This document shows positions 1 to 8,895 of a stretch of 64,000 bases of DNA, one piece after another; the stretch's first letter is position 1; each line of letters opens with the position of its first letter. The notes beneath the pieces are model-generated. The model was not told the origin of the DNA, did not search any database, and saw only the letters and a program-made list of their open reading frames with translations. Both the position numbers and the translations under genes were made by a program. Origin of the DNA: UBA668 sp963720695 (GTDB lineage: Bacteria; Actinomycetota; Acidimicrobiia; Acidimicrobiales; Ilumatobacteraceae); assembly GCA_963720695.1 (NCBI GenBank), contig CAVRGG010000004.1, positions 186,001 through 250,000 of the forward strand, given 5' to 3'.

Positions 1-613
1 CAGCCATGCGGACTGCCCGCTCGTGATCGACCTCGAAGGTGATCAGGTCGCGCTGGTTGACGCCGATGAGCGTCGCGTCGGCGGCGAGTGCCACCTCCAG
101 CTCCGCCTCGTCGTGAATCTCGACGAGGACGTCGAGCCCGATCCGCTCGGCGAGTCGGTGGAACGAGATCAGGTCGTCGGGCGCGAGAGCGGCGGCGATC
201 AACAGCACGCAGTCGGCACCCATCAACCGCGCATCGACGACGTCGAGTTCGCTGACGGTGAAGTCCTTGCGGAGCACCGGCAGCGCACACGCCGAACGGG
301 CACGCTGCAGATCGGCCACCGATCCGCCGAAGAACTCCTCGTCGGTGAGCACGGACAGGCACGCCGCGCCACCGCGCTCGTAGTCGGCAGCGAGTGCGGC
401 GGGATCGAGTCCCTCGTTGAGATCACCCTTGGAGGGCGATCGCCGCTTCACCTCGCTGATGACGCCGAGGCGGGCTCGGCCCTCCAACGCGCGACGAAAG
501 CCCCGGGCAGGCGCGATCGCCTCGGTCTGAGCGAGGAGGTCGTCGAGCGAACGCGAGTCGAGCGCAGCCTGCTCGCGATGGCGCTCCAGGATGCGGTCGA
601 GGTAGGTGACCAC
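1..613 (-). CDS. trpC: Indole-3-glycerol phosphate synthase, 3' end cut by window
   Basis: TrpC closes the indole ring in tryptophan synthesis, converting carboxyphenylaminodeoxyribulose phosphate to indole-3-glycerol phosphate. About 204 N-terminal residues are visible before the window edge. The TIM-barrel signature motifs appear in order: EVKRRSPSKGDL, LSVLTDEEFFGG, LPVLRKDFTV and GADCVLLIAAAL. The catalytic Lys residues of EVKRRSPSKG and VLRKDF and the Glu of EVKRR are present. The start is a GTG at 613, just 8 bases after the stop of the monooxygenase gene, so the two are probably co-transcribed. No other trp gene is in view. Identification is secure; only the C-terminal end is missing. 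Confidence 0.93.
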   Translation of the reverse strand, partial: MVTYLDRILERHREQAALDSRSLDDLLAQTEAIAPARGFRRALEGRARLGVISEVKRRSPSKGDLNEGLDPAALAADYERGGAACLSVLTDEEFFGGSVADLQRARSACALPVLRKDFTVSELDVVDARLMGADCVLLIAAALAPDDLISFHRLAERIGLDVLVEIHDEAELEVALAADATLIGVNQRDLITFEVDHERAVRMA

Positions 614-621
614 GCGACCGG

Positions 622-927
622 TCAGAGACCCTTGCCCGAGACCGGAGCGAGGAACTGCATCTCGGGACGGCCGGCGAGGAACGGCGCCAGCGTGGGGCCG
701 AACGCCTTGAACCAGTCGGCACCGGAGTGAGCGGCGAGCGCGTCCTGACCGGTGTAGAGCTCGTAGAAGTAGACGACCTCTTCGTCCTTGGGGTCGGTGT
801 GCAACAGGTACAGCAGCGTGCCGTCCTCGCTCTGCACGTGGTCGATGGCCACCTGGATGGCGGCGACCGCGTCGTCGCGCTTGCCGGGCTGGATGGGCAG
901 CTTGACCCACACTGCGACCTTGCTCAT
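622..927 (-). CDS. Antibiotic biosynthesis monooxygenase (ABM/YgiN-like quinol monooxygenase)
   Basis: A 101-residue single-domain protein of the dimeric alpha+beta ABM fold. Members oxidise quinols or small aromatics without metal or flavin cofactors. Family features include the N-terminal strand VAVWVKLPIQPGKRDD, the central LLYLLHTDPKDEEVVYFYELY and the WFKAFGPTLAPFLAGRPEM region. The ATG at 927 is preceded by GAGGAG at good spacing, so a much longer frame extending upstream is not coding. It sits 8 bases ahead of trpC. The exact substrate cannot be read from the sequence. Confidence 0.85.
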   Translation of the reverse strand: MSKVAVWVKLPIQPGKRDDAVAAIQVAIDHVQSEDGTLLYLLHTDPKDEEVVYFYELYTGQDALAAHSGADWFKAFGPTLAPFLAGRPEMQFLAPVSGKGL

Positions 928-993
928 GTGTTGCTCCTCGAGGATGGAGGCACCCGGGACGGTGCCCGACGGGCACGGTACCAGCGTGGCAGC

Positions 994-1681
994 ATGTGCG
1001 CCGTGGCCGACGATCGCAACCTCGTGGTGGTCGAGGATGACCCGAACATCGCCGACCTGCTCGACGTGTATCTGCGCGACGCCGGCTTTCGCGTCCTGCA
1101 AGCGTCGGGCGGCGAGCGCGGCCTGGCCTTGATCGAGCAGCACCGTCCGGTGATGGTCGTGCTCGACATCGGGCTCCCCGACATCGACGGGTTCGAGGTC
1201 TGCCGACGGATCCGCACGAAGAGCAACGTGCCCGTGCTGTTCCTCACCGCCCGCGACGGAGAGATCGACCGCATCCTCGGCCTGGAGCTCGGTGCCGACG
1301 ACTACGTGACGAAGCCGTTCTCGCCGCGCGAGATCGTGGCGCGCGTGAAGGCGATCCTGCGCCGTGGGCAACCCGACGTGCGCGACGACGACTCGGTGGT
1401 CCACATCGGCGACGACTACGAGATCGACGAGTCGCGCCGTGAGGTCAGGCACCGTGGCGAGGTCATCGCGCTCGCCGACCCGCGAGTTCGACCTGATCGC
1501 GTTCCTCGGCCGGAACCAGGGGCGCGCGCTGACCCGGCAGCAACTGCTCGACGGAGTGTGGGGCGCCGACTGGTACGGCGACGATCGCACCGTCGATGTC
1601 CACGTCCGCCAACTGCGCAAGAAGCTCGGCGACGACCTGCCGCTCGCGACCGTGTGGGGCATCGGATACCGGTTGGGGTGA
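994..1681 (+). CDS. OmpR-family response regulator, one frameshift
   Basis: The receiver domain (residues 1-120) has the acidic pair VVVEDD, the phospho-acceptor in VVLDIGLPDIDG and the Lys of YVTKPF. A winged-helix DNA-binding domain follows, with REFDLIAFLGRNQGRALTR and ending VWGIGYRLG. Reading is interrupted at about 1478-1481, where one extra base (in the accc run) moves the coding frame by +1. Removing it restores a normal protein of about 228 residues. The histidine kinase starts 50 bases downstream and is the likely partner. A sequencing insertion is more likely than a true null because everything else is intact. Confidence 0.85.
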
Positions 1682-1731
1682 TCGATGGCGCTCACAGTTT
1701 CCTCATGCCTGCGTGACACGATCAGCGGGAC

Positions 1732-3120
1732 ATGACTCGACGTCTCGCCCTGGTGATCGTGGGAGTGGTCGTCGCCACGCTGCTCCTCGCCGGTGCCGGC
1801 ACCCTGGTGCTGGCGACGGTGCGCGCCCGCGCCACCACCGTCTCTGAGCTCCGCACCCAGGCCGAGGACATCGCTGCCAACCTCGATGACGTCCTCGACA
1901 TCCAGGCCCCGCTGGACTCGCCGGAGGGCAAGAAGGAACTCCGCCAGCGCCTGCGGCTGCTGGGCACGCTGCGACAACTGATGCCCATCGACGACCTCAC
2001 GGTGCTGACGCGGGACGCGAGTGGCCAGTTGCAGGGCGACACGCTGCCAGTGCCGCTCACCGTCGAGGACCTCTCCCCCGCGCTGCTCGCCAACGGCGAC
2101 ACCGTGTCGGGGAACCGAGGTCGGCTCGCGTACGCGGCGGCGCCGGTCACCGGACCCAACGGCCGCACGTGGGTGGTGGTCGTGACCCGCCGCATCGACG
2201 CCGGGCTCGGTGCAGCGATCAGGTTGTTCTTCTGGGCGGGCGCCCTCACGATCCTGCTCGGACTCGCCGCGGCGTACTGGCTCGGTCGCCGGCTCAGCAA
2301 GCCGATCCGCGACGTCTCCGCCGCGACGCAGTACATCGCCGCCGGTCACCTCTCCACGCGAGTCCAACAACCACGCGACGACCAACACGACGAGGTGGCC
2401 GAACTGCAGCGGAGCATCAACGGGATGGCGACCAGCCTGGAACGCAGTCGCACGCTCGAGCAGCAGTTCCTGCTGTCCGTCAGCCACGACCTCAGGACTC
2501 CGCTCACCTCCATCCGTGGCTACGCAGAGGCAATCGGCGACGGCACCATCGAGCCGGCACGGGCAGCCTCCGTGATCCATGCGGAGTCGCGACGATTGGA
2601 ACGTCTGGTCGCCGATCTCCTCGACCTGGCCAAGCTCCAGGCGCACGCGTTCACGTTCGACCTCCGGCGAGTGAACCTGTCCGCCGCCGTGCACACCGCG
2701 GTGGACGCCGCGGCCGCCGCCAACACCGCGATCACCTTCCACCCGGTGACGTCGGGCGACCTTCCGGTGCAGGCCGATGCCGATCGACTCGCGCAGGCCC
2801 TGGCCAATCTCGTCGACAACGCGGGCAAGTTCGCGCGAACGAGCGTCCTGGTGTCGACGCGAGCAGAGCACGGGCGAGCCGTCGTGACGGTGGACGACGA
2901 CGGCCCGGGCATCGCCCCGCACGACCTGCCGCACGTCTTCGAGCGTCTCTACACCGCACGACATGAGCCTCAGCGGCAGGAGAACTCCAGCGGACTCGGG
3001 CTGGCGATCGTCAAGGAGCTCGTCGAGGCGATGCACGGCGAGGTGATGGCGGGCACAGCGCCGAACGGCGGCGCACGGATGTCGTTCTGGCTGCCACTCA
3101 TCGATCCATCGGAGGACTGA
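1732..3120 (+). CDS. Membrane sensor histidine kinase
   Basis: A 462-residue kinase: an N-terminal membrane segment (about residues 5-28), an extracellular sensor region of about 130 residues, a second membrane segment (LFFWAGALTILLGLAAAYWL, about 163-183) and a HAMP linker. The dimerisation/phospho-acceptor box SVSHDLRTPLTSI (His near residue 250) and the HATPase motifs LVDNAGKF, DDGPGI and GLGLAIV follow. It lies directly downstream of the OmpR-type regulator in the same direction, forming a pair. The sensed signal is unknown. A PF00512/PF02518-type kinase is certain. Confidence 0.93.
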   Translation: MTRRLALVIVGVVVATLLLAGAGTLVLATVRARATTVSELRTQAEDIAANLDDVLDIQAPLDSPEGKKELRQRLRLLGTLRQLMPIDDLTVLTRDASGQLQGDTLPVPLTVEDLSPALLANGDTVSGNRGRLAYAAAPVTGPNGRTWVVVVTRRIDAGLGAAIRLFFWAGALTILLGLAAAYWLGRRLSKPIRDVSAATQYIAAGHLSTRVQQPRDDQHDEVAELQRSINGMATSLERSRTLEQQFLLSVSHDLRTPLTSIRGYAEAIGDGTIEPARAASVIHAESRRLERLVADLLDLAKLQAHAFTFDLRRVNLSAAVHTAVDAAAAANTAITFHPVTSGDLPVQADADRLAQALANLVDNAGKFARTSVLVSTRAEHGRAVVTVDDDGPGIAPHDLPHVFERLYTARHEPQRQENSSGLGLAIVKELVEAMHGEVMAGTAPNGGARMSFWLPLIDPSED

Positions 3121-3126
3121 GCGCGG

Positions 3127-3912
3127 TCAGTCCTCGACCGCTCGCCCCCGCACCGCCCAAGCCCGGGCGACGAGCGAGAGCGACCCGTCGGCCTCGAACG
3201 TCAGCGCCTCTTGGAGCGCGTCCCGCAACTCGTCTCGCTGCTCGGGGCGAAGCGAGGCGACGTAGGTCGGGGCCGGGCCCTGACCACCGAGGAACGGATT
3301 CCAGAAGTCGTCGAAGTCGTCGAACACGGTGGGGATGTCGATCGCGGTCGTGCGTACGTCGATGAGACCGGCGCCGTGCCACGCGCGAGCGAGGGGCTCG
3401 GGTCGGCACACCGGGAACCGGTAGCCCTCGTCGAGCGCGAGCGCAGCGGAGTCGAGCGAGATCGCTGCGTCCCAGAAGCGACGCATGAGATCCATGCGCC
3501 CCGCGTAGTCCCAGACGTAGGCGGCGACGGTGCCCCCGACAGCGGCTCGCCGCATGAAGCCCAGTGCCTCGGGGAGATCGGGCATGAAGTTGAGGACCAA
3601 GCCGGAGACGACGACATCCGCGCCGCCGGATCCGAGCGCCGTCGCGTCACCGACGGTGTATCCCACCCGTTCGTCGTCGGTCACCGACGCTGCCCAGCCG
3701 ACGAACCCGTCCGACGGGTCGACGCCGAGCACCGAGCGCGGCGCACAGCGGGTCGCAATGGCGCGGGTGAGCTGGCCGGTACCGCACCCCACGTCGATCC
3801 AGCGTTGATCCGACGGCACGTCGAGCCAGTCCAGGAACTCGGCCGCGACGAGGCGGCTCCATCGACCGACGTATGCCTCGTATGCATCACCGATCGACCA
3901 CACATCGGTCAC
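3127..3912 (-). CDS. Class I SAM-dependent methyltransferase
   Basis: A 261-residue UbiE/ArsM-like methyltransferase. SAM-binding motif I reads DVGCGTGQLTRAI, motif II-like LGVDPSDGFV follows, and the motif near GGADVVVSGLVLNFMPDLPEAL resembles menaquinone/small-molecule methyltransferases. GTG start at 3912. It converges with the upstream histidine kinase gene, with a 6-base gap. The substrate cannot be inferred from the sequence. The true menaquinone methyltransferase is the separate gene at 53495. Confidence 0.82.
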   Translation of the reverse strand: MTDVWSIGDAYEAYVGRWSRLVAAEFLDWLDVPSDQRWIDVGCGTGQLTRAIATRCAPRSVLGVDPSDGFVGWAASVTDDERVGYTVGDATALGSGGADVVVSGLVLNFMPDLPEALGFMRRAAVGGTVAAYVWDYAGRMDLMRRFWDAAISLDSAALALDEGYRFPVCRPEPLARAWHGAGLIDVRTTAIDIPTVFDDFDDFWNPFLGGQGPAPTYVASLRPEQRDELRDALQEALTFEADGSLSLVARAWAVRGRAVED

Positions 3913-3953
3913 GTCGTCACCTCCAGAGGTTCCACGCCCGCTACGGTGACGCC

Positions 3954-4118
3954 ATGCCAGTCTCGCGCAAGATCAACGACCCGGCGACCGTCACCAACAC
4001 GTCGGGAGAGCCCGAGATCGTGCTCGAGATCGACGGTCTCGTGCTGTCGATGAAGCCGCCGGTCACAGGACGCGACGCTGCCGAGCCGCCGTCCGAGGGG
4101 GATTCTCCGACGGCGTAA
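3954..4118 (+). CDS. Small hypothetical protein (54 aa)
   Basis: A short frame starting MPVSRKINDPATV, with a hydrophilic C-terminal tail. No recognised domain, signal peptide or membrane span. GGTGAC just upstream of the ATG could serve as a ribosome-binding site, and a new gene with its own strong RBS begins 51 bases later. The middle (EIVLEIDGLVLSM) looks like a beta hairpin. It may be real because codon use matches the neighbours, but it is short and unsupported by family knowledge. Confidence 0.5.
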   Translation: MPVSRKINDPATVTNTSGEPEIVLEIDGLVLSMKPPVTGRDAAEPPSEGDSPTA

Positions 4119-4169
4119 TGTGTCGACGCTGCACTCCGCTCGGAGGGCCCGACACCAGGAGGAGTCGAC

Positions 4170-4562
4170 ATGTCCGACTTTCCGCCCCTTGCCCACGTTG
4201 CCGTGACGGTGACCGACCTCGGTCGCAGCCGTCCCTGGTACAACCAGCTCTTCGGAGCTGACCCGGTGCTCGACGAGGACACCGGTCCGTTCCATCATGT
4301 CGTGTGGCTGCTCGGGGGCACCCTGTTCGGCATCCACCAACACACGAGCCCGTCGAGCGCGGACCCGTGCGACGAGCTCCGCCCCGGACTGGACCACGTC
4401 GCGTTCGGCTGCGCCAACCGCGCTGCGCTGGAGGCGTGGGCGGAGAAGCTCAATGGCATGGGCATCACCCACGGCGGCGTCGTCGACGCGCCCTACGGCT
4501 CCGGTCTGTCGTTCCGCGACCCCGACAACATCCCGCTCGAGTTCTTCGCCCCTCCGGGCTGA
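4170..4562 (+). CDS. VOC (glyoxalase/bleomycin-resistance fold) protein
   Basis: A 130-residue vicinal-oxygen-chelate protein with two beta-alpha-beta-beta-beta units. LAHVAVTVTDLGRSRPWY starts the first module and GLDHVAFGCANRAALEAW the second; the end, FRDPDNIPLEFFAPPG, has the terminal metal-ligand Glu position typical of the family. The RBS aggagg precedes the ATG. VOC proteins act as lyases, dioxygenases or binding proteins, and the substrate here is unknown. It converges with glyS, leaving a 1-base gap. Confidence 0.85.
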   Translation: MSDFPPLAHVAVTVTDLGRSRPWYNQLFGADPVLDEDTGPFHHVVWLLGGTLFGIHQHTSPSSADPCDELRPGLDHVAFGCANRAALEAWAEKLNGMGITHGGVVDAPYGSGLSFRDPDNIPLEFFAPPG

Positions 4563-4563
4563 G

Positions 4564-5883
4564 TCAGAACCCGAGGCGGGCGGAGAGCTCGCCGACCAGT
4601 TGCTCGATCGGCACGCGCACCTGCGCGGTCGTGTCGCGCTCGCGAATCGTGACGGCACCGTCTTCGAGCGAGTCGAAGTCGACGGTGACGCAGTACGGCG
4701 TGCCGATCTCGTCCTGGCGGCGGTAGCGCCGACCGATGGCCTGGGTCTCGTCGTAGTCGACCATGTAGCGGTCGGCGAGCGTGGCGTAGACCTGCTTGGC
4801 CAGTGGCGTGAGCGTGTCCTTCTTGCTCAACGGCAGCACGGCCACCTTGTAGGGGGCGAGGCGCGGGTGCAATCGCAACACGGTCCGCGGCTCGTCGTTG
4901 ACGACGTCCTCGTCGTACGCGGCGAGCAGGAACGCGGCCATGGCGCGGTTGACACCTGCGGCGGGCTCGATGACGTACGGCACGTACCGTTCGTTGGTGG
5001 CCTGATCGAAGTAGTCGAGCTTCTCACCCGAGTGCTGCGCGTGCTGCTTGAGGTCGTAGTCGGTGCGCTGGGCGATGCCCTCGAGCTCGCCCCAGCCCCA
5101 CGGGTAGCGGAACTCGATGTCGCTCGTGCCCGACGAGTAGTGGCTCAACTCGTCGGCGTCGTGGGGACGCAGCGTCAACATGTCGGCCGGGATGCCGAGG
5201 TCGACGTACCACTGCAGCCGAGCAGCGCACCAGTACTCGTACCACTGCGCGCTCTCCGCCGGCGGCACGAAGAACTCGAGCTCCATCTGCTCGAACTCTC
5301 GGGTGCGGAAGATGAAGTTGCCGGGCGTGATCTCGTTGCGGAAGCTCTTGCCGACCTGGGCGATGCCGAAGGGCGGCTTCTTGCGGCTGGTCTGGAGCAC
5401 GTTGGAGAAGTTGACGAACATGCCCTGGGCGGTCTCGGGACGCATGTACACCTCGGCGCCCGCGCCCTCGACGGGCCCGGCGTAGGTCTTGAACATGAGG
5501 TTGAACGCGCGGGCAGCGGTGAAGCTCCCCTTGGCGCCACAGTTCGGGCAGGTGTTCGGATCGATGAGATGGTCCTCGCGGAACCGCTGCTTGCAGTTCG
5601 TGCAGTCGACGAGCGGGTCACTGAAGTTCGCCAGGTGTCCGCTGGCCTCGAACACCTGCGGAGGGGCGAGGATCGCGGCGTCGATGAGCATCACGTCGTC
5701 GCGCTGTTGCACCATCGTGCGGATCCATGCCTCGCGCACGTTGCGCAGCATCAGCGAACCGAGCGGGCCGTAGTCGTAGCTGCTCCGAAAGCCGCCGTAG
5801 ATCTCCGCCGACGGATAGACGAATCCCCGTCGCTTGCAGAGGTTGACGATCTGTTCGAGTTCGGTGGCAGCCATACCCGCCAA
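4564..5883 (-). CDS. glyS: Glycyl-tRNA synthetase (single-chain, class II)
   Basis: A 439-residue alpha2-type GlyRS that charges tRNA-Gly. N-terminal motif EQIVNLCKRRGFVYPSAEIYG, a treble-clef zinc-binding segment with CTNCKQRF and TCPNCG, the class II motif around FRNEITPGNFIFRTREFEQM, and AAGVNRAMAAFL near the end are diagnostic. The C-terminal anticodon-binding domain is present (KVAVLPLSKKD). Its grouping with recO, a uppS homologue and era in this window matches a common bacterial neighbourhood. It is divergent from the lipoprotein gene at 5991, with a 107-base promoter interval. Confidence 0.96.
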   Translation of the reverse strand: MAGMAATELEQIVNLCKRRGFVYPSAEIYGGFRSSYDYGPLGSLMLRNVREAWIRTMVQQRDDVMLIDAAILAPPQVFEASGHLANFSDPLVDCTNCKQRFREDHLIDPNTCPNCGAKGSFTAARAFNLMFKTYAGPVEGAGAEVYMRPETAQGMFVNFSNVLQTSRKKPPFGIAQVGKSFRNEITPGNFIFRTREFEQMELEFFVPPAESAQWYEYWCAARLQWYVDLGIPADMLTLRPHDADELSHYSSGTSDIEFRYPWGWGELEGIAQRTDYDLKQHAQHSGEKLDYFDQATNERYVPYVIEPAAGVNRAMAAFLLAAYDEDVVNDEPRTVLRLHPRLAPYKVAVLPLSKKDTLTPLAKQVYATLADRYMVDYDETQAIGRRYRRQDEIGTPYCVTVDFDSLEDGAVTIRERDTTAQVRVPIEQLVGELSARLGF

Positions 5884-5990
5884 AGGCTACGGGGCACCCG
5901 CGAGCAGCCGCGACTTCATTTCCGAAAAGTGACAGGATGGGAGCACAGCCCTCCCCCGCTCCACGAACCGGCTTCACGAAAGGGTGACCC

Positions 5991-6827
5991 ATGACGTCGA
6001 CCCGCCGCCTCCTCGCTGTCGGATGCACGCTCGCGCTCGCTGTGGCCGCTGGATGCAGCAGCAGCCAAACGCTCGGCGCGACGACCACCAGTGGCCCCGC
6101 CACCACCTCCACGGTGGCCGAGTCGACCACGACGACCGGTACTGCAGCGCCCACCACCACTGCCCCTGCGACCACGGCTGCGCCCACCACCACGGCGCCC
6201 AGCAGCGGGACCTGCGCCGGCAGTGCAGGCATCCCACCCGGCGCCGATGTCGGCGCCAGCATCTCCGGCGACATCGACGGTGACCTCGTCGACGACACCG
6301 TCACCGAGTACAGCATCGGGGGCGTCCCCCATGTGCACGCCACCCTCGCGTCAGGGGGCCAGAGCGACGCCGAGGTCGCGATCGGCTTCGCCGACCACGT
6401 GAGCATCAGCTTCGAGGACTTCGACTACTCGCTCGGAGCACCCACCAAGCCGCCGGTCGCCGTGCTGGCCATCGGAGCGACGAAGGCCGGCACCGCGGTC
6501 TACACGTTCCTCACGCTCACCACCCAGTACTGCATCCAGCCGTGGCACGACGGCTCGGGGACGATGTGGGTGGGACGCATCTCCGCCGAGGGGCCGTACG
6601 AAGGGTTGTCGTGCGAGATCGCAGCCGGGAGCAGGTACTACGCCGTCAACAGCGCCGAGCCCGACGGTGTCGGAGGATGGAACGTCACCCAGACCGTGTT
6701 CCGTCACAACTTCACCCTCATCCAGTTCAATCCCCCGCTGCCGGTCGTGAACGTGCCCGATGGTCCCACCGTGCAACACCAGTACGGCGACTTCTTCGGT
6801 TGCGACCACCCGCCCCTGTTCCCGTGA
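5991..6827 (+). CDS. Secreted lipoprotein with Thr-rich linker
   Basis: A 278-residue protein with a lipoprotein signal peptide (MTSTRRLLAVGCTLALAVAAGC, lipidation Cys about residue 22). A 45-residue Thr/Ala/Pro linker follows, then a globular C-terminal domain with the VCBS-like stretch GDIDGDLVDDTVTEY, often calcium binding. The domain has four Cys and is not assignable to an enzyme. It is followed immediately by a second lipoprotein of the same architecture, so the pair is probably one transcript. Surface-exposed; function unknown. Confidence 0.8.
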   Translation: MTSTRRLLAVGCTLALAVAAGCSSSQTLGATTTSGPATTSTVAESTTTTGTAAPTTTAPATTAAPTTTAPSSGTCAGSAGIPPGADVGASISGDIDGDLVDDTVTEYSIGGVPHVHATLASGGQSDAEVAIGFADHVSISFEDFDYSLGAPTKPPVAVLAIGATKAGTAVYTFLTLTTQYCIQPWHDGSGTMWVGRISAEGPYEGLSCEIAAGSRYYAVNSAEPDGVGGWNVTQTVFRHNFTLIQFNPPLPVVNVPDGPTVQHQYGDFFGCDHPPLFP

Positions 6828-6835
6828 GGTCACGC

Positions 6836-7582
6836 ATGCTCCGTCCGCTGTTGGTGTTGTCGTGCGTCGCGCTGCTGGGCGCCTGTACCAGTTCGTCGAG
6901 CATCGGGACGTCCACGACCGGCGCGGCGGCATCATCCACCACGACCGCGCCCGTCGACACGACGCCGACGACCGCACCGACCACCGACGCGCCGACCACC
7001 ACCACCGAGGCACCGGCTTCCCCGCTCACGCTGCGCGTCGACGGACTGGGGACGTTCGACTTCGGCAGCCCGGCGCCCGACGTCCTCGACGCACTCACGG
7101 CAGCGCTCGGTGCAGCGGACACCGACGAGCCGCGGATCTACACCGTGCCCGACGGCGCCGGCGGGTACACGACGGCGGACGGCGAGATGGGCTTCGCCCA
7201 ATCGGTGGGTCGATCCGTCTGCTGGCTGTTCGGGTTCTGCGCAGAGTTCGGCGGAGGCTTCGACGCATCCGACGCGCAACTCCAATTCATGGGATGGTCG
7301 TACGGCGGCGACGCTGCGGGCACCCTGTCGACCGCGGACGGCATCACGCTCGGTACGCGCTGGAGCGACGCGCCGACCATCACCGCCCAACCGGGCGGCT
7401 GTTACACGGTGGGCTACGGCCAGACCGCCGAAGGCATCCACGTGTCACTGCTGAGCGACGGCGTCCCGTTCGTCGAGTTCGACGGAACGAACTACCTCGA
7501 GCACGTCCCCGACCCTGCCGATGTCACGGTGTCGGTGATGCGCAGCGGCGACATTCCCGAGTTCCTGTTCGCCGACTGCTGA
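6836..7582 (+). CDS. Secreted lipoprotein with Thr-rich linker, second of tandem pair
   Basis: A 248-residue protein starting MLRPLLVLSCVALLGAC, with lipobox LGAC. A GTG at 6824 overlapping the previous stop (GTGA) is an alternative start and would couple translation. After a Thr/Pro linker, a C-terminal domain of about 180 residues contains paired Cys (CWLFGFC) and Trp/Tyr-rich strands (FMGWSYGGD). No catalytic motif is seen. The shared architecture with the preceding gene suggests related surface roles. A convergent recO follows after 25 bases. Confidence 0.78.
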   Translation: MLRPLLVLSCVALLGACTSSSSIGTSTTGAAASSTTTAPVDTTPTTAPTTDAPTTTTEAPASPLTLRVDGLGTFDFGSPAPDVLDALTAALGAADTDEPRIYTVPDGAGGYTTADGEMGFAQSVGRSVCWLFGFCAEFGGGFDASDAQLQFMGWSYGGDAAGTLSTADGITLGTRWSDAPTITAQPGGCYTVGYGQTAEGIHVSLLSDGVPFVEFDGTNYLEHVPDPADVTVSVMRSGDIPEFLFADC

Positions 7583-7607
7583 CCCTGCCGACTGCGATCC
7601 CTAGCGG

Positions 7608-8330
7608 TCAGTGCGTCTCGAACATCGCCACTGTGCGCAGGCGACGTTCGAGGTGGTGCTCCAGTGCGCGAGTGGCGTGAGCTGCGACTTCGTGCGTGCT
7701 CCGCGACGCAGGGAGCTCCAGCGCGTCGTTGAGCCGACCGCCGAGGATCATCCGCATCATCTCCAGCGCCTCCTCACTGAGGGGTGCGCCGGTGCGGCAG
7801 TTCCGGCACAGGACCCCACCCTGATCCATGTCGAAGGAGACGATCGGGCCGGGCTCGCCACAGCGGACACATGCGTCGAGTTCGGGGGCGACACCGTCGG
7901 CCGACAGCAGCTTCCAGTAGAACGCCGGCACCACCAACGGTCCGCTGCGGTCGGCGATGGTGCGCAACGCGCCGACCACCATCCTGTACAGGTGGGGCGC
8001 GGGTTCGCGGTCCATCGCCATCTGGTCCGCCGCTTCGAGGACGGCGATGCCGTTGGTGAGGTGATCGAGGTCGACCATCATCGGCGCGAGCGTCTCCACG
8101 GATTCCGCCTGGCTGACGATGTCGAGCTCTCGCCCTTGGGAGAGCAGGAGTCGCACGTGGCTCATCGGTTCGAGCCGAGCGCCGAACTTCGACATCGTCT
8201 TGCGGACACCCTTGGCAACGGCGCGCACCTTGCCGTGGTGCTCGGTGAGCAGGACCACGATGCGATCGGCCTCGCCGAGCTTGTACGTGCGGAGCACGAC
8301 CGCGGTGTCGCGGTACAGGTGGCTGGCCAT
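7608..8330 (-). CDS. recO: DNA repair protein RecO
   Basis: RecO helps load RecA onto SSB-coated gaps in the RecFOR pathway. The 240-residue protein has the N-terminal OB-fold (YRDTAVVLRTYKLGEADRIV, KVRAVAKGVRKT), the helical middle, and a zinc-finger pair CVRCGEPG and CRNC. The ATG at 8330 was chosen because MASHLYRDTAVVL is the standard family start; upstream in-frame extension overlaps the preceding gene. It lies 4 bases downstream of the cis-prenyltransferase-like gene, a known recO neighbour. Confidence 0.93.
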   Translation of the reverse strand: MASHLYRDTAVVLRTYKLGEADRIVVLLTEHHGKVRAVAKGVRKTMSKFGARLEPMSHVRLLLSQGRELDIVSQAESVETLAPMMVDLDHLTNGIAVLEAADQMAMDREPAPHLYRMVVGALRTIADRSGPLVVPAFYWKLLSADGVAPELDACVRCGEPGPIVSFDMDQGGVLCRNCRTGAPLSEEALEMMRMILGGRLNDALELPASRSTHEVAAHATRALEHHLERRLRTVAMFETH

Positions 8331-8334
8331 GGGA

Positions 8335-8868
8335 TCAGTCGATGCCGCCGAAGCGGCGATGGCGATGCGAGTAGGAGGTGATCGCGTCCTCGAGGTGGGC
8401 GGCGACGAGGTGGCTCCACGCGACATCGACGAAGACGAGTTCGCTGTACGCCAGCTCCCAGACCAGCGAGGTGGGAAGGCGATGTCCCGATCCGACGACG
8501 ACCACGAGATCCGGGTCGTCGTCCGCCGGCGAGTTCAACCAGCCCGCGATCGAGGCCTCGGTGATGTCCTCGCCCCGACCGTGCAGCTCCGCGATCGCGG
8601 CAGCGACGCGGGCTCGTCCGTCGGGCTGTGGCTGGGCACGCACGAGGCAACCGCCCACCGTCGCCGAGTGTCCGGCCGGCAACGACTCGGACGCGTCACC
8701 AGAGAACGGGCGCAGCGTGAGCCACTGCGCGCCGACATGGTCGGCCACCTTGCCGAGCTCGTTGAGGCGCGCCGACCACTGCTCGGCGGACATCGAGGAC
8801 CACTCCTGCAGCGCGCCACCGACCACGATGATGTGGCGCAGCGGGGCGACGTCGGTGGTGGGGTTCAC
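8335..8868 (-). CDS. Degenerate cis-prenyltransferase (UppS/NgBR-like subunit candidate)
   Basis: A 177-residue protein that I align to undecaprenyl diphosphate synthase by eye. The start LRHIIVVGGALQEW replaces the canonical HVAxIMDGNGRW, losing the catalytic Asp and the diphosphate-binding Arg. The end, SLVWELAYSELVFVDVAW then RHRRFGGID, matches the UppS C-terminus, including the RxG motif. The usual RTSGExRxSNF reads as GSGHRLPTS. It is therefore probably not an active synthase alone. It occupies the common uppS position beside recO. A full catalytic paralogue, lacking the RxG tail, is at 9573. A partner-subunit role is inferred. Confidence 0.75.
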   Translation of the reverse strand: MNPTTDVAPLRHIIVVGGALQEWSSMSAEQWSARLNELGKVADHVGAQWLTLRPFSGDASESLPAGHSATVGGCLVRAQPQPDGRARVAAAIAELHGRGEDITEASIAGWLNSPADDDPDLVVVVGSGHRLPTSLVWELAYSELVFVDVAWSHLVAAHLEDAITSYSHRHRRFGGID

Positions 8869-8895
8869 CTCACCATTGTCCCACGATCTCCGTGG

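Noticed and set aside
622..3036. Very long open frame on the minus strand (804 residues)
   Set aside because: Only the last 101 residues (ATG 927) have a family match; the rest lies opposite a clear two-component pair and is a by-product of high GC.
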